From Streptacidiphilus melanogenes (GTDB taxonomy: Bacteria; Actinomycetota; Actinomycetes; Streptomycetales; Streptomycetaceae): a stretch of DNA of 63,590 bases. The stretch is from NCBI RefSeq assembly GCF_000787835.1, contig NZ_BBPP01000016.1, positions 1 through 63,590 of the forward strand, in the 5' to 3' direction. The notes under the pieces are model-generated. The model was given only the letters and a program-made list of their open reading frames with translations, was not told where the DNA came from and made no database searches. The translations under genes and the position numbers were made by a program. This document shows positions 49,690 to 57,428 of the stretch, in pieces. Numbering within the stretch: the first letter of the stretch is position 1; each line of letters begins with the position of its first letter.

Positions 49690-51507
49690 TCACCGCGTGG
49701 TGAGGCGGTAGGGGATGGTGCAGATGACTGCGTCGGTGCTCGCGCGGAGGACGGTGGCGAGGAGGAGGCCGCGCTGGTTCTGCAGGATGCGGTAGCGCCA
49801 GTGGTGGGGCTGGACTTCGGGGATCAGGACAGCGATCTGCCGGCCGTCGCTCCCGGCCCTGCGGACGTAGTCGACCATGGGGTGGACCAGGGAGCGGTGC
49901 GGGCTCTCCAGCGTGTCCAGAGGAACGCCCGGGTGCCAGTCGTCCCAGGCGGCACGGAAGGCGGCGCTCTGTTCGGCCTCGGGGTGGACGCTGACCGCGA
50001 TGACGTGCGAGCTCAGGGACAGGGCGGCGTGCAGGGCGTGTTCGGTGAGTCTGCTGATGCCGCCGACCGGGACGATCACCAGGCTCTCGGCCGCCAGCGG
50101 GCGGTCGGGGGTGGGCCCGAGGTCGAGTTCCCGTCCGACGGCCCGGTAGTAGCTCTCGATTCGGGTGAAGAGCAGCATGAGGGCCGGCACGGTCAGCACC
50201 ACGACCCAGGCACCGGAGGTGAACTTGCTGGCGACGAAGACAAGGGCGGCGACGGCCGTGAGCACAGCGCCGGTCCCGTTGAGGGCCGCGCGCAGGAGCC
50301 AGCGGGAGGTCCGCTCGGTGTACCAGTGCCGGACCAGCCCGGTCTGGCTGATGGTGAATCCGATGAAGACGCCGATGGCGTACAGCGGGATCAGTCGGGC
50401 GGTGACGGCGTCGACGGCGATCAGCAGGACGGCGGCGAGGATCGCCAGGGCGATGACACCGTAGCGGTGAACGGGGCGTTCGGCGCGCAGGCCGAACAGG
50501 TGGGGGAGTCGGTCGTCCTTGGAGAGCAGGCTCATCAGGACGGGCAGTCCGCCGAAGCTGGTGTTCGCGGCCAGGGCGAGCACCAGGGTGACGGCGATGT
50601 TGGTCGCGTAGTAGGCCCAGCCGGTGCCGAACGATCCGGCGGTGAGCTGTGCCAGCACGGTCACGCCGCCGCGCGGGGCGACGTGCTCGCGGCGGATCAG
50701 CAGCGACAGACCGATCAGCATCGCGCCGAGCAGGGCGCCGAGCATCAGCTCGGTGCGCTGGGCGCGCCTGGCGCGCGGCTCCCGGAAGGTGGGCACGCCG
50801 TTGGCGATGGCCTCGATCCCGGTCAGTGCCGAACAGCCGGCGGCGAAGGCCTTGAGGATCAGGATCAGGCCGAGGCTCTCGCTGACGTGGATCGGCTGCG
50901 CGCTGCCGACGACCGCAGCCGGATGGGAGCGGGCCAGGCCGACACCGATGACGCCGAACAGCGCGGCCAGGAACACGACCAGGGGGAGCATCAGGGCGCG
51001 GGCGCTCTCGGCGATGCCCCACAGGTTGACGGCTGTGATCAGCACCAGTCCGATGAGACACAGCGCGAGCATGTGATGCGTCAGCGAGGGAAAGGCCGAG
51101 GCCAGGCTGGCCGCCCCGGCGGCGAGGCTGACCGCGACGGTCAGCACGTAGTCCACGACCAGGCTGGCCGCGGCCAGCAGGCTGACCGTGGCGCCGAGGT
51201 CCTTCTTGCCCACCGCGTACGCGCCACCGCCGTCAGGGTGCACGGCGATGACCTGACAGTAGGAGACGACGAGCACGGCGAGCAGGCCGACGATGGCCAG
51301 GGTGATCGGCAAGGTCAGGCGCAGCGCCGAGGTGCCTGCGGCGACCAGCACGAGGATGATGGCCTCCGGCCCGTAGGCGACCGAGCTGAGCGCGTCCAGG
51401 GACAGCGCTGCCAGTCCGCCGAAGCTCGTCAGATGGTCCTTGTTCCCCTCCCCGTGACGCAGCGGCACCCGCGGAAGGACCTTCTTCGGCGCCGTTCCCA
51501 AGCCCAT
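49690..51507 (-). CDS. APC-superfamily permease, KimA-like potassium transporter
   Basis: 605 residues, the length of Bacillus KimA. Shared features are ALSLDALSSVAYGPEAIIL at the start, QVIAVHPDGGGAYAVGKKDLG, ALTGIEAIANGVPTFREPRA, PLYAIGVFIGFTISQTGLVRHW, and a soluble C-terminal domain (VIVPVGGISRLTEHALHAAL to IPYRL). KimA is a high-affinity potassium importer controlled by c-di-AMP. Start at 51507 with AGGAGGG. I saw no clear ydaO-type riboswitch upstream. Confidence 0.82.
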   Translation of the reverse strand: MGLGTAPKKVLPRVPLRHGEGNKDHLTSFGGLAALSLDALSSVAYGPEAIILVLVAAGTSALRLTLPITLAIVGLLAVLVVSYCQVIAVHPDGGGAYAVGKKDLGATVSLLAAASLVVDYVLTVAVSLAAGAASLASAFPSLTHHMLALCLIGLVLITAVNLWGIAESARALMLPLVVFLAALFGVIGVGLARSHPAAVVGSAQPIHVSESLGLILILKAFAAGCSALTGIEAIANGVPTFREPRARRAQRTELMLGALLGAMLIGLSLLIRREHVAPRGGVTVLAQLTAGSFGTGWAYYATNIAVTLVLALAANTSFGGLPVLMSLLSKDDRLPHLFGLRAERPVHRYGVIALAILAAVLLIAVDAVTARLIPLYAIGVFIGFTISQTGLVRHWYTERTSRWLLRAALNGTGAVLTAVAALVFVASKFTSGAWVVVLTVPALMLLFTRIESYYRAVGRELDLGPTPDRPLAAESLVIVPVGGISRLTEHALHAALSLSSHVIAVSVHPEAEQSAAFRAAWDDWHPGVPLDTLESPHRSLVHPMVDYVRRAGSDGRQIAVLIPEVQPHHWRYRILQNQRGLLLATVLRASTDAVICTIPYRLTTR

Positions 51508-51839
51508 GAGTACCCTCCTGCCGCACACCACCCAGACTTCGCATTGTCCCGGCCCGCTCCGCTCAGGTCGGCCATTGCTCTCCTCAGCCGTGGTCGTGGC
51601 GACGTCCACACCGAAGCCCTTGGACGCGCTTCTTCCCGCCAAATCGAAGGCGACGATCTGGACGCCAGCGACGACATCACGCACGCGTGCAGAAATGGGC
51701 CGCGGCCACCGGAATGGACGCCCACGTCCTCCAGTACGGTCACCACGACCTACTCGTCTACGTCCAAACCTGCTTAGCCCTGTTCACGAGACTGACAGCA
51801 CTTGTTGAGGAGTCTGGGGGGCCAGGCATGGAAGCCTTT

Positions 51840-51961
51840 CGATTTTTGCGGCGTGCGGGAGCCCATCCCCGCCCGGACCCGATCGCGGGGCCGTCCGCCT
51901 TGATCACAACCCCATCAAGTTCGAAGTCCAGTTCCGCGCGCAGGGCGCCGACCTCCCGCAC
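51840..51961 (-). pseudogene. Fragment of NAD-dependent DNA ligase (LigA)
   Basis: About 25 residues on the minus strand, REVGALRAELDFELDGVVIKAD, match the conserved DGVVIK region of LigA adenylation domains. Nothing else of LigA is present. It abuts the decayed integrase, so it is probably debris of a past rearrangement. Confidence 0.55.
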
Positions 51962-51984
51962 CCGCGGGGCTACGGTGGGCCGCT

Positions 51985-52536
51985 GTGGACCTCGCCGCAG
52001 GCCTGGTCCGCGTCCGCAAGATCCGCTTGCGGCCGAAGTACCTGCACGGGTGCCGGAGAAGCTGCGGGCGGCAGGCGCTATTGCAATCAGCGGATCCGGA
52101 AGAACGACGACATGGCGAGCGCGAAATCACGCGCCGATCGCCGGGGCATCGGTCTGCCCGACGAGCTGATTCGACTCCTCGCGTTCACCAGCGGGAGCGG
52201 GACAGCGGTCGACGCCGGGCGGGTGACGAGTGGCACGAGCAGGGGTACGTCTTCGCGCCCCCCTTCGGCGACCCGCTGATGCCGAGCACCGGCTACGACG
52301 CCTGGAAGCGCCGCCTGGACGACACCAAGGTCCTGGATGGCCGATTGCACGATGCCCGACACACCGCAGCGACGGTCCTGCTGATCTTCGGCGTCCCCGA
52401 GCGCGTCGTGATGCAGATCATGGGGTGGTCGTCGACCGCGAGGGCCGCTCGATACCAGCACGTGACCGGCGGCATCCTCCGGGACGTGGCTCAGCGCACC
52501 GGCGGGCTCATCTGGGAGGTCGCGAAGGGCCGGCGA
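51985..52536 (+). pseudogene. Decayed tyrosine-recombinase integrase
   Basis: Pieces of an integrase catalytic domain in two frames: VRVRKIRLRPKYLHGC, then in another frame RADRRGIGLPDELIRLL, then back in the first frame LHDARHTAATVLLIFGVPERVVMQIMGW and ARYQHV. The N-terminal two-thirds is gone and at least two frameshifts are present. It lies 93 bp before a third tRNA-Ser 3' repeat, the same arrangement as the intact integrase and its att. Confidence 0.85.
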
Positions 52537-52590
52537 GGACGGCGCGGAGGGCTCCGATACGGCCCGTTGAGACTACGGAACTACGAACGC

Positions 52591-52625
52591 AGAGGCCCGC
52601 ACTGGTTTCCAGGTGCGGGCCTTCT
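52591..52625 (+). terminator. Hairpin between the decayed integrase and the third att copy
   Basis: A GCCCGCAC/GTGCGGGC stem with a 10-nt middle, directly before the repeat, as at the other two copies. Confidence 0.65.
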
Positions 52626-52628
52626 ACC

Positions 52629-52678
52629 TGCGGAGGATACGAGATTCGAACTCGTGAGGGGTTGCCCCCAACACGCTT
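52629..52678 (-). repeat. Third copy of the tRNA-Ser(GGA) 3' repeat
   Basis: 50 bp identical to the first part of 23870-23928; it then loses one T in the anticodon-loop segment. The tRNA 5' half is again missing. Confidence 0.82.
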
Positions 52679-52820
52679 CCAATTCTCCTCGCCGGTGTTC
52701 AGGTAGGCCCGCCATCATCCTGACCTGCGCTGGAACACAATCGTGGGTGCCACGTGAGCCCCGGCGGACGGCGATGAATCAGACCAAAACTGAGACCACT
52801 CGACCCCGCTGCACCAGCGC

Positions 52821-53030
52821 CTAGGAGCCGTTCATGTGGGCGACGGTGCAGCCCACGCATACGTCGCCGCGGTGCCGGAGGCTGGGGAGGTCGGTGATGG
52901 GGCAGGTGGGGGTCGAGGCTGGAAGCCACTGACCGCACAGGGCCGTGCGGTTTCCGGCGGGGACGATATGCCACATCAGCAGCGTCTGCCACGCGTACTC
53001 GGCCTTCAGCTCGAACGCCACGCTGTTCAC
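52821..53030 (-). CDS. Small protein with Cys/His site
   Basis: 69 residues. WHIVPAGNRTALCGQWL and CVGCTVAH suggest a zinc site. It resembles the gene at 54462 (VVWHIAAA, LCGAQMPA, CTPCHHAF). Function unknown. Confidence 0.65.
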   Translation of the reverse strand: MNSVAFELKAEYAWQTLLMWHIVPAGNRTALCGQWLPASTPTCPITDLPSLRHRGDVCVGCTVAHMNGS

Positions 53031-53516
53031 ATTACGGGCGGTGGCGGTGCCCTGGGCGGGTGAAGGGGCGGTTGCGCCGGGCCGTGTGTGGTTACTGTTT
53101 GTTCAGCCCTCGCCTTCGCGATGTCAAGGGTCGGTGGAGCCGGGTCGGCCGCAACCCCCCGACGGTCCCCGGCTCCATCTGTGGGGTGGAGCTTGGAGCA
53201 GCGGCCTTGCGGCCGACCCGGCGGTGCCGCGCCAGGCTAGCCGGACGGCAGGTTGGGTGCCCTTCCGCTGGTGGTGTGTGGCTTCCAGCCGCGCGGGATG
53301 CCGGCGGGGGCTCCTCCGGACCCCGCCCCCGCCGGATCTGGCTTCGGGGGCCGTTGCCTGCGCGCGGTTTCCGCCGTTCGTGCTGCGGGCCGTCAAAAAG
53401 CCACCCAGCCGCTTCCCGCAAAAGCGCAGCGGATCCGGGATGACCAAGGCTGCCATCGGACGCTGGCACGTTCCCAAGAAGCCTCCCACCAGCAACGATG
53501 ACATCTGCGCGCGAGC
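53031..53516. other. Intergenic stretch with a GC-rich palindrome
   Basis: No supported gene. A 10-bp inverted repeat, CCGGCGGGGG with CCCCCGCCGG, lies at 53301-53335, of the kind dispersed in Streptomyces genomes. The 20 bp at 53278-53297 match 40836-40855 exactly. Confidence 0.55.
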
Positions 53517-53684
53517 TTAGCGTTGCGCCGTCCGTCCTGACCGGCGCCATCGCCAGCCGAGGAACAGCAGGTCGATGACGAGGAGTACCGCGCCGATGAT
53601 GAGCAGGTAGAGCAATCCGTGGGCGACGAAGCCGATGATGCCCAGGACGATCGCGATGATGATCACGATCAGGAACAGGACCAT
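53517..53684 (-). CDS. Small two-helix hydrophobic protein, copy 3
   Basis: 55 residues: MVLFLIVIIIAIVLGIIGFV, AHGLLYLLIIGAVLLVIDLL, Arg-rich tail. GAGGAG upstream. 27 nt after the PRC-barrel copy 3 stop. Confidence 0.8.
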   Translation of the reverse strand: MVLFLIVIIIAIVLGIIGFVAHGLLYLLIIGAVLLVIDLLFLGWRWRRSGRTAQR

Positions 53685-53711
53685 TGCGGCAGCTCCTCTC
53701 GCTGCGGCCGA

Positions 53712-54068
53712 TCAGCGGCGGGCGAGCTGCCGCTCGCCGCGGGCACCGGGTTGGTAGGCCAGGCCGTAGTGCTGGAAGATCGCTTCCTCGTCCGTGGCCG
53801 GCAGGACATCGTCGGTGCCGATGGCCGGGCAGTCCTTCACGAGGGACTTGGCGTAGTCGACCTTGACATAGCCGGGGCCGACGATCGCGTGATCCAGGGG
53901 CACGAAGACCAGGCGGTGGCGGGTGGGCAGGCCGACCTGCACAGTGGCCATGGCCGGCTTGTCGGTGGTGGTGTCCACATACACGGCCTCCAGCACCCCG
54001 ATCTTCTTCCCGTCGGGGTCGACGACATCATGGGTGCGCCACTCCCGGATGTCCGCTGCCTCGATCAC
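53712..54068 (-). CDS. PRC-barrel domain protein, copy 3
   Basis: 118 residues: IEAADIREWRTHDVVDPDGKKIGVLEAVYVD, ending RGERQLARR. GGGAGG upstream. The closest relative in the window is copy 2. This copy lies beyond the third att repeat, in a different segment from copies 1 and 2. Confidence 0.85.
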   Translation of the reverse strand: MIEAADIREWRTHDVVDPDGKKIGVLEAVYVDTTTDKPAMATVQVGLPTRHRLVFVPLDHAIVGPGYVKVDYAKSLVKDCPAIGTDDVLPATDEEAIFQHYGLAYQPGARGERQLARR

Positions 54069-54461
54069 CACCCACCACCTCCCTGCTCCAACCACCGCGA
54101 CGTGCGTACTCCCAGCGTGTGCCCCCAATCCGCGGTTCGCTACCAGCCGGGCATCCGCCTGGGTGACCAGGCAACCCAGCCGGGGCTACCCGTGCTGGGG
54201 CAGTTCAGGGCGTGTTCTGGCGAGGGGGCGGGAGAGGGAGTCGCCGACGGCGCCTGCCGGGGCCGCCGGCGACGGGGCGGTCCCACTCCGGATCCGGTCG
54301 CCCCGGCACTGCGCGGCCGAGCGCTGCCCATGACGCCGCCATCGCATTGAACAGCGGCGTCTCGCTCGGCCGTGCGGCGCCGTGTGAAGACAGCGGCGGC
54401 GTCGGTTCCGCAGGGGTCACGTGAGCGTCAACGAGCGGCAGGCCGCCAGCATCACCCGGTC
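54069..54461. other. Stretch without a supported gene
   Basis: Open frames on both strands are arginine/proline-rich and look like GC artefacts. No repeat or RNA is recognised. Confidence 0.5.
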
Positions 54462-54710
54462 TCAGCCCAACGGGCGAGCGCGGTCGACCGGCTGCGCGCC
54501 GCCTGGCGCCGGTGCGATCAGTTGCCGGAAAGCGTGGTGGCACGGGGTACACGGCCGTTCGGGGAACTGCTGCCAGCGGCCGGCGCTGGCGGTGGCGGGC
54601 ATTTGTGCTCCGCACAGCATGTCGACGACGCCCTTGGCGGCGGCTATGTGCCACACGACGGCGGTGGGACCGTCGGGGTCCTGCGCGAGTTCCGGTCGCA
54701 TCTCGAGCAC
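54462..54710 (-). CDS. Small protein with Cys/His site, paralogue of 52821-53030
   Basis: 82 residues: VVWHIAAAKGVVDMLCGAQMPA and CTPCHHAF. Shared WHI, LCG and CxxC spacing with the gene at 52821. Probably a small zinc-binding protein; function unknown. Confidence 0.62.
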   Translation of the reverse strand: MLEMRPELAQDPDGPTAVVWHIAAAKGVVDMLCGAQMPATASAGRWQQFPERPCTPCHHAFRQLIAPAPGGAQPVDRARPLG

Positions 54711-55030
54711 GGTGCCCTCCAGCCCTGGTCCACGTCGTGCACGGCCTGCCGGCCTGCTGCCTCGACGCTAAGTCGCCCAGGCGGTGCCGGCATGCCTCCA
54801 GGGCCATCCGGCTGATCTGCCGGGTTTGACTGCCAGTGGGGATGGTTACCCCTCCCGCGGGCCCGGTGCTGCGGACAACAGCCCTTGGGGCCTCTGGCGG
54901 AGCCGGTGGGTGCCCGCATCACCCCTGGCACGCTTCGGCTCCGCCCGCCCGCGCCGGGAAGGTGGGCTGGGCTACCGGCACGGGCGGACGGTTTCCGTTT
55001 GCGTGAACCCCAGTTCCTCACCCAGCCGAG
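54711..55030. other. Stretch without a supported gene
   Basis: I see no protein-like frame with a ribosome site, and no strong repeat. Confidence 0.5.
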
Positions 55031-55438
55031 TCACCCGCCTGCAGTCAACTCGCCGCCCGAAGCACGTGGCGGCGGCAGTGCCGGCCCCGAGGTCCGCCAC
55101 GCGAGTGCCTGCCGGATCTGGTCCGCGGACAGGCCCGTCGCCCGCCGCAGCCGTCGCCCACTGAGCCAGCAGCGGTTCCGGCGCAGGGCCCGTTCGATCT
55201 TGCCCGCCCACAGCTCCGGCTCCACGAACGGCCGCCGCGCATAGACGTCCTGCAACCGGACCAGGTGCTCGTCCGAGCAGGCCAGCACCAACCGCTGGCC
55301 GTCCAACCGGTCACTGTCGGCATGCACTGCGGACGAGTCCGCAACGAGCGCGATGCGGACATCCTCGCTGTCCAGCAGGCGCCCGCACTGGTCGCAGATG
55401 TCCTCACCGGCCTCGTCCAACGTCTCGTCGTCTCGCAT
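55031..55438 (-). CDS. Hypothetical protein with CxxC
   Basis: 135 residues. GEDICDQCGRLLDSEDVRIAL at the N terminus, then VLACSDEHLVRLQDVYARRPFVEPELWAGKIERAL and a helical end with a DNA-binding look (RRATGLSADQIRQALAW). A zinc-site regulator is possible. 10 nt after the next gene, same operon. Confidence 0.65.
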   Translation of the reverse strand: MRDDETLDEAGEDICDQCGRLLDSEDVRIALVADSSAVHADSDRLDGQRLVLACSDEHLVRLQDVYARRPFVEPELWAGKIERALRRNRCWLSGRRLRRATGLSADQIRQALAWRTSGPALPPPRASGGELTAGG

Positions 55439-55448
55439 GGCCGATCCC

Positions 55449-55676
55449 TTACCCGCGACCCGTCCGAGGCAGTGACGACACCACCTGTTCGGACCACCTC
55501 GCCGGCGCGAGCGCGTCCCTCAGCGCGAAGAGCATCGGCACGTCTGCGACATCCGCCAGCAGCCGCAGCAGCTCACGGATCCGCGCATCGTCCCCCGCCC
55601 GCACCGCCTCCACGATCTCCGCGATCAATCCCTCCGGCGACAGATCCCCAGGCAACCGTCTCGATCCGATCGTCAT
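55449..55676 (-). CDS. Hypothetical protein
   Basis: 75 residues, helical (LIAEIVEAVRAGDDARIRELLRLLADVADVPMLFALRDAL). No family recognised. Cotranscribed with the gene at 55031. Confidence 0.62.
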   Translation of the reverse strand: MTIGSRRLPGDLSPEGLIAEIVEAVRAGDDARIRELLRLLADVADVPMLFALRDALAPARWSEQVVSSLPRTGRG

Positions 55677-55758
55677 ACGAGCTTCAACGAGCCGAGCGCA
55701 CTCTGGTCATGGCTTCAAGGAAGCTACTGAGGGTGAAGCGGAGCGTGACCGACGAGTG

Positions 55759-56475
55759 TCAGATCAGCCAGGGCAGGGTTCGCGTCGGCCAGTTCCCGAG
55801 CCAGAAGGCCGCGGTGGAGGCCTGGTCCGCGTCGGCGGTGGAGCCGTCATGCGGGAGGAGTTCGGTGGGGGCGATGTAGCCCTCGCCCGGCGCGAGCGTG
55901 ATCCGAAGGACGTCGATCGGCCGGCCTTCGGCGACGTAGGTGCGAAGGTCGCTGGTGTGGGGATAGCGGCGCTGGTGATCGCGGTGGGCGGTCCTGGCGA
56001 TCGTGCGGATGTCGACGGTGCCGATCAGAAGGTGGCGGGTGCCGGGGCCGAGGTTGAGGCAGAGACGTCGGCGGCCGTGGTGCTTGGCCTGGTAGTCGAG
56101 CCGGTCGAAGTTGTCGACGTGGACGCCGACGAACAGGTGGTTGGCGGGGTTCGGCGTGGTGGTGGCCAGCTTGGGAGGGCTGGTGTAGTGGCCGACGTAT
56201 TCGGCTCGCGGGTCGCCCATAACGGTGACCAGGTCGGCGAAGCGTGCGGGGGCGGTCCGGTCCGGGAGGGTGACCAGTTCGACGATCGTCCGGTGGTCGA
56301 CGGCCGGGCCGGGCTGGAGACCGCGGGCGAGTGTGGACGGCAGTGGCTTCCAGGCGTGTGTGGGGACGACCGCGCCGTCCTCGTGGGTGCCGCCGGGCGG
56401 GGCGGGGTGCAGGGTGGTGATTTGGCAGCGGTCGCGTAAGGCGCCGGGGTCGGTGTGGGCGATCCGAAGATCCAA
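55759..56475 (-). CDS. Putative Fe(II)/2-oxoglutarate-type oxygenase of the peptide locus
   Basis: 238 residues without a firm family match. GVHVDNFDRLD gives an H-x-D pair (His119, Asp121), and GYIAPTELLPHDGST gives a distal His (His209), the spacing of a double-stranded beta-helix iron site. It follows the pentapeptide gene by 13 nt in the same operon. I infer hydroxylation of the modified peptide, but this is a weak assignment. Confidence 0.5.
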   Translation of the reverse strand: MDLRIAHTDPGALRDRCQITTLHPAPPGGTHEDGAVVPTHAWKPLPSTLARGLQPGPAVDHRTIVELVTLPDRTAPARFADLVTVMGDPRAEYVGHYTSPPKLATTTPNPANHLFVGVHVDNFDRLDYQAKHHGRRRLCLNLGPGTRHLLIGTVDIRTIARTAHRDHQRRYPHTSDLRTYVAEGRPIDVLRITLAPGEGYIAPTELLPHDGSTADADQASTAAFWLGNWPTRTLPWLI

Positions 56476-56488
56476 GTCGTGCCTCCGG

Positions 56489-57172
56489 TCAGCGTCCGTC
56501 GTCGGTGATGGTCAGGTCCAGGGCGGCGATGAGGGCCTGGGCGAGCTGGTGTTCCTGGTCCGGGCTGATGATCACGCCGGTCAGGTTGACCGCGCCGATC
56601 ACGGTGGACAGGTCGCTGCCGCGGAGGTCGACGTGGCGGTAGTTGCCCGGGTGGAACTCGGTCTTGCGCAGGGCGCAGTTGTCGATCGCGGTCTCCTCAG
56701 CGAGGTCACTGCCGGTCAGCTCGGCCTCGTTGAGGGTGCACTTGGTGAAGGCGACCGAGCCGATGGCGCGGATCTTGGTGAGGATGGCGTAGTCGAGGCG
56801 GCAGCCTTCGAACAGGACGTTGTCGAAGGTGCAGTCCTCGAAGGTGGCGCCCATGAGCTTGCAGTCGCGGAAGACGACGCGGGAGAGCTTGCTGTTCGCG
56901 ACGCGGAGGGCGCCGAAGGTGCAGTCGGTGAACTCGACCGAGTGGAGCTGGGTCTCCTCCATCGCGACGCGGTCGGCCTCGATGCCGCCGAGGCGGCCGG
57001 TCAGCAGGCGGGTGTTCGACAGGTCCAGCTCGCGCAGCCGCTCGCCGATGTATTGGAAGTCCGAGACGGAGCCGCGGCTGGTGTCGAGGTAGGCGGTGTT
57101 GTTCAGGTAGGAGCCGGCGGCGTCCAGGTTCGGCAGGGTGACGGTGATGTCGCCAAAGCGGCGGCTGTCCAC
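56489..57172 (-). CDS. Pentapeptide-repeat protein, possible self-immunity
   Basis: 227 residues. From about 45 on there are many A/S/C-(D/N)-L/F-x-x repeats (LDLSNTRLL, VEFTDCTFGALRVANSKLSRVVFRDCKLMGATFEDCTF, AELTGSDLAEETAIDNCALRKTEF, VDLRGSDL). These form a right-handed beta-helix that in Qnr, McbG and AlbG mimics DNA and protects gyrase. Located right after the precursor, it is a candidate immunity protein. GTG start with AAGGAG. Confidence 0.82.
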   Translation of the reverse strand: MDSRRFGDITVTLPNLDAAGSYLNNTAYLDTSRGSVSDFQYIGERLRELDLSNTRLLTGRLGGIEADRVAMEETQLHSVEFTDCTFGALRVANSKLSRVVFRDCKLMGATFEDCTFDNVLFEGCRLDYAILTKIRAIGSVAFTKCTLNEAELTGSDLAEETAIDNCALRKTEFHPGNYRHVDLRGSDLSTVIGAVNLTGVIISPDQEHQLAQALIAALDLTITDDGR

Positions 57173-57199
57173 GAAGCGCTCCTTGGGGGTCTCGTTCCG

Positions 57200-57231
57200 G
57201 GTGGGGCCGGACCCGGGAGCCCGACCCCACC
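57200..57231 (-). promoter_or_regulatory. Hairpin between precursor and pentapeptide genes
   Basis: Stem 57200-57210 with 57221-57231 (one mismatch) and a 10-nt loop. No T run follows. A partial terminator or RNA-stability element would raise precursor expression above that of downstream genes. Confidence 0.55.
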
Positions 57232-57254
57232 ATCGTGCTGCCTGTCGCTGACAG

Positions 57255-57428
57255 CTACTTGCTCTTGCTCCAGTTGTCCCAGGTCGGCGCGTTGCTCCAG
57301 GGGGCGGGGCTCTGCGTCCAGTTGTCCCAGGTGGGCTGGTTGTTCCACCCGGCCTGGCCCACCGCGTGAGCGGTGAGGTCGGCGACGACGGGGGCGTCAG
57401 TGGTGGCGAGCAGGTCGGTCAGTTGCAT
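57255..57428 (-). CDS. Trp-rich RiPP precursor peptide (multi-cyclophane type)
   Basis: 57 residues. The leader, MQLTDLLATTDAPVVADLTA, is followed by a core with repeated aromatic three-residue motifs: WNN, WDN, WTQ, WSN, WDN and WSK. W-x-N units are known targets of cyclophane-forming radical SAM enzymes, which join the Trp ring to the beta-carbon of the third residue. The ATG overlaps the end of the maturase gene by 10 nt and has GGAGA upstream. The pattern resembles actinomycete AmcA-type precursors; up to six crosslinks are possible. Confidence 0.85.
   Translation of the reverse strand: MQLTDLLATTDAPVVADLTAHAVGQAGWNNQPTWDNWTQSPAPWSNAPTWDNWSKSK

Noticed and set aside
51508-51757. ydaO-type c-di-AMP riboswitch before the KimA-like gene
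   Set aside because: Expected from the family, but I could not recognise the conserved core; a covariance-model search of this stretch would decide.
49801-51777. 658-codon plus-strand frame opposite the permease
   Set aside because: Low-complexity antisense of the KimA-like gene; the minus-strand protein has clear transporter features and a ribosome site.
54205-54807. 200-codon minus-strand frame
   Set aside because: Arg/Ala/Gly-rich, no ribosome site, overlaps the better-supported small Cys/His protein gene in another frame.
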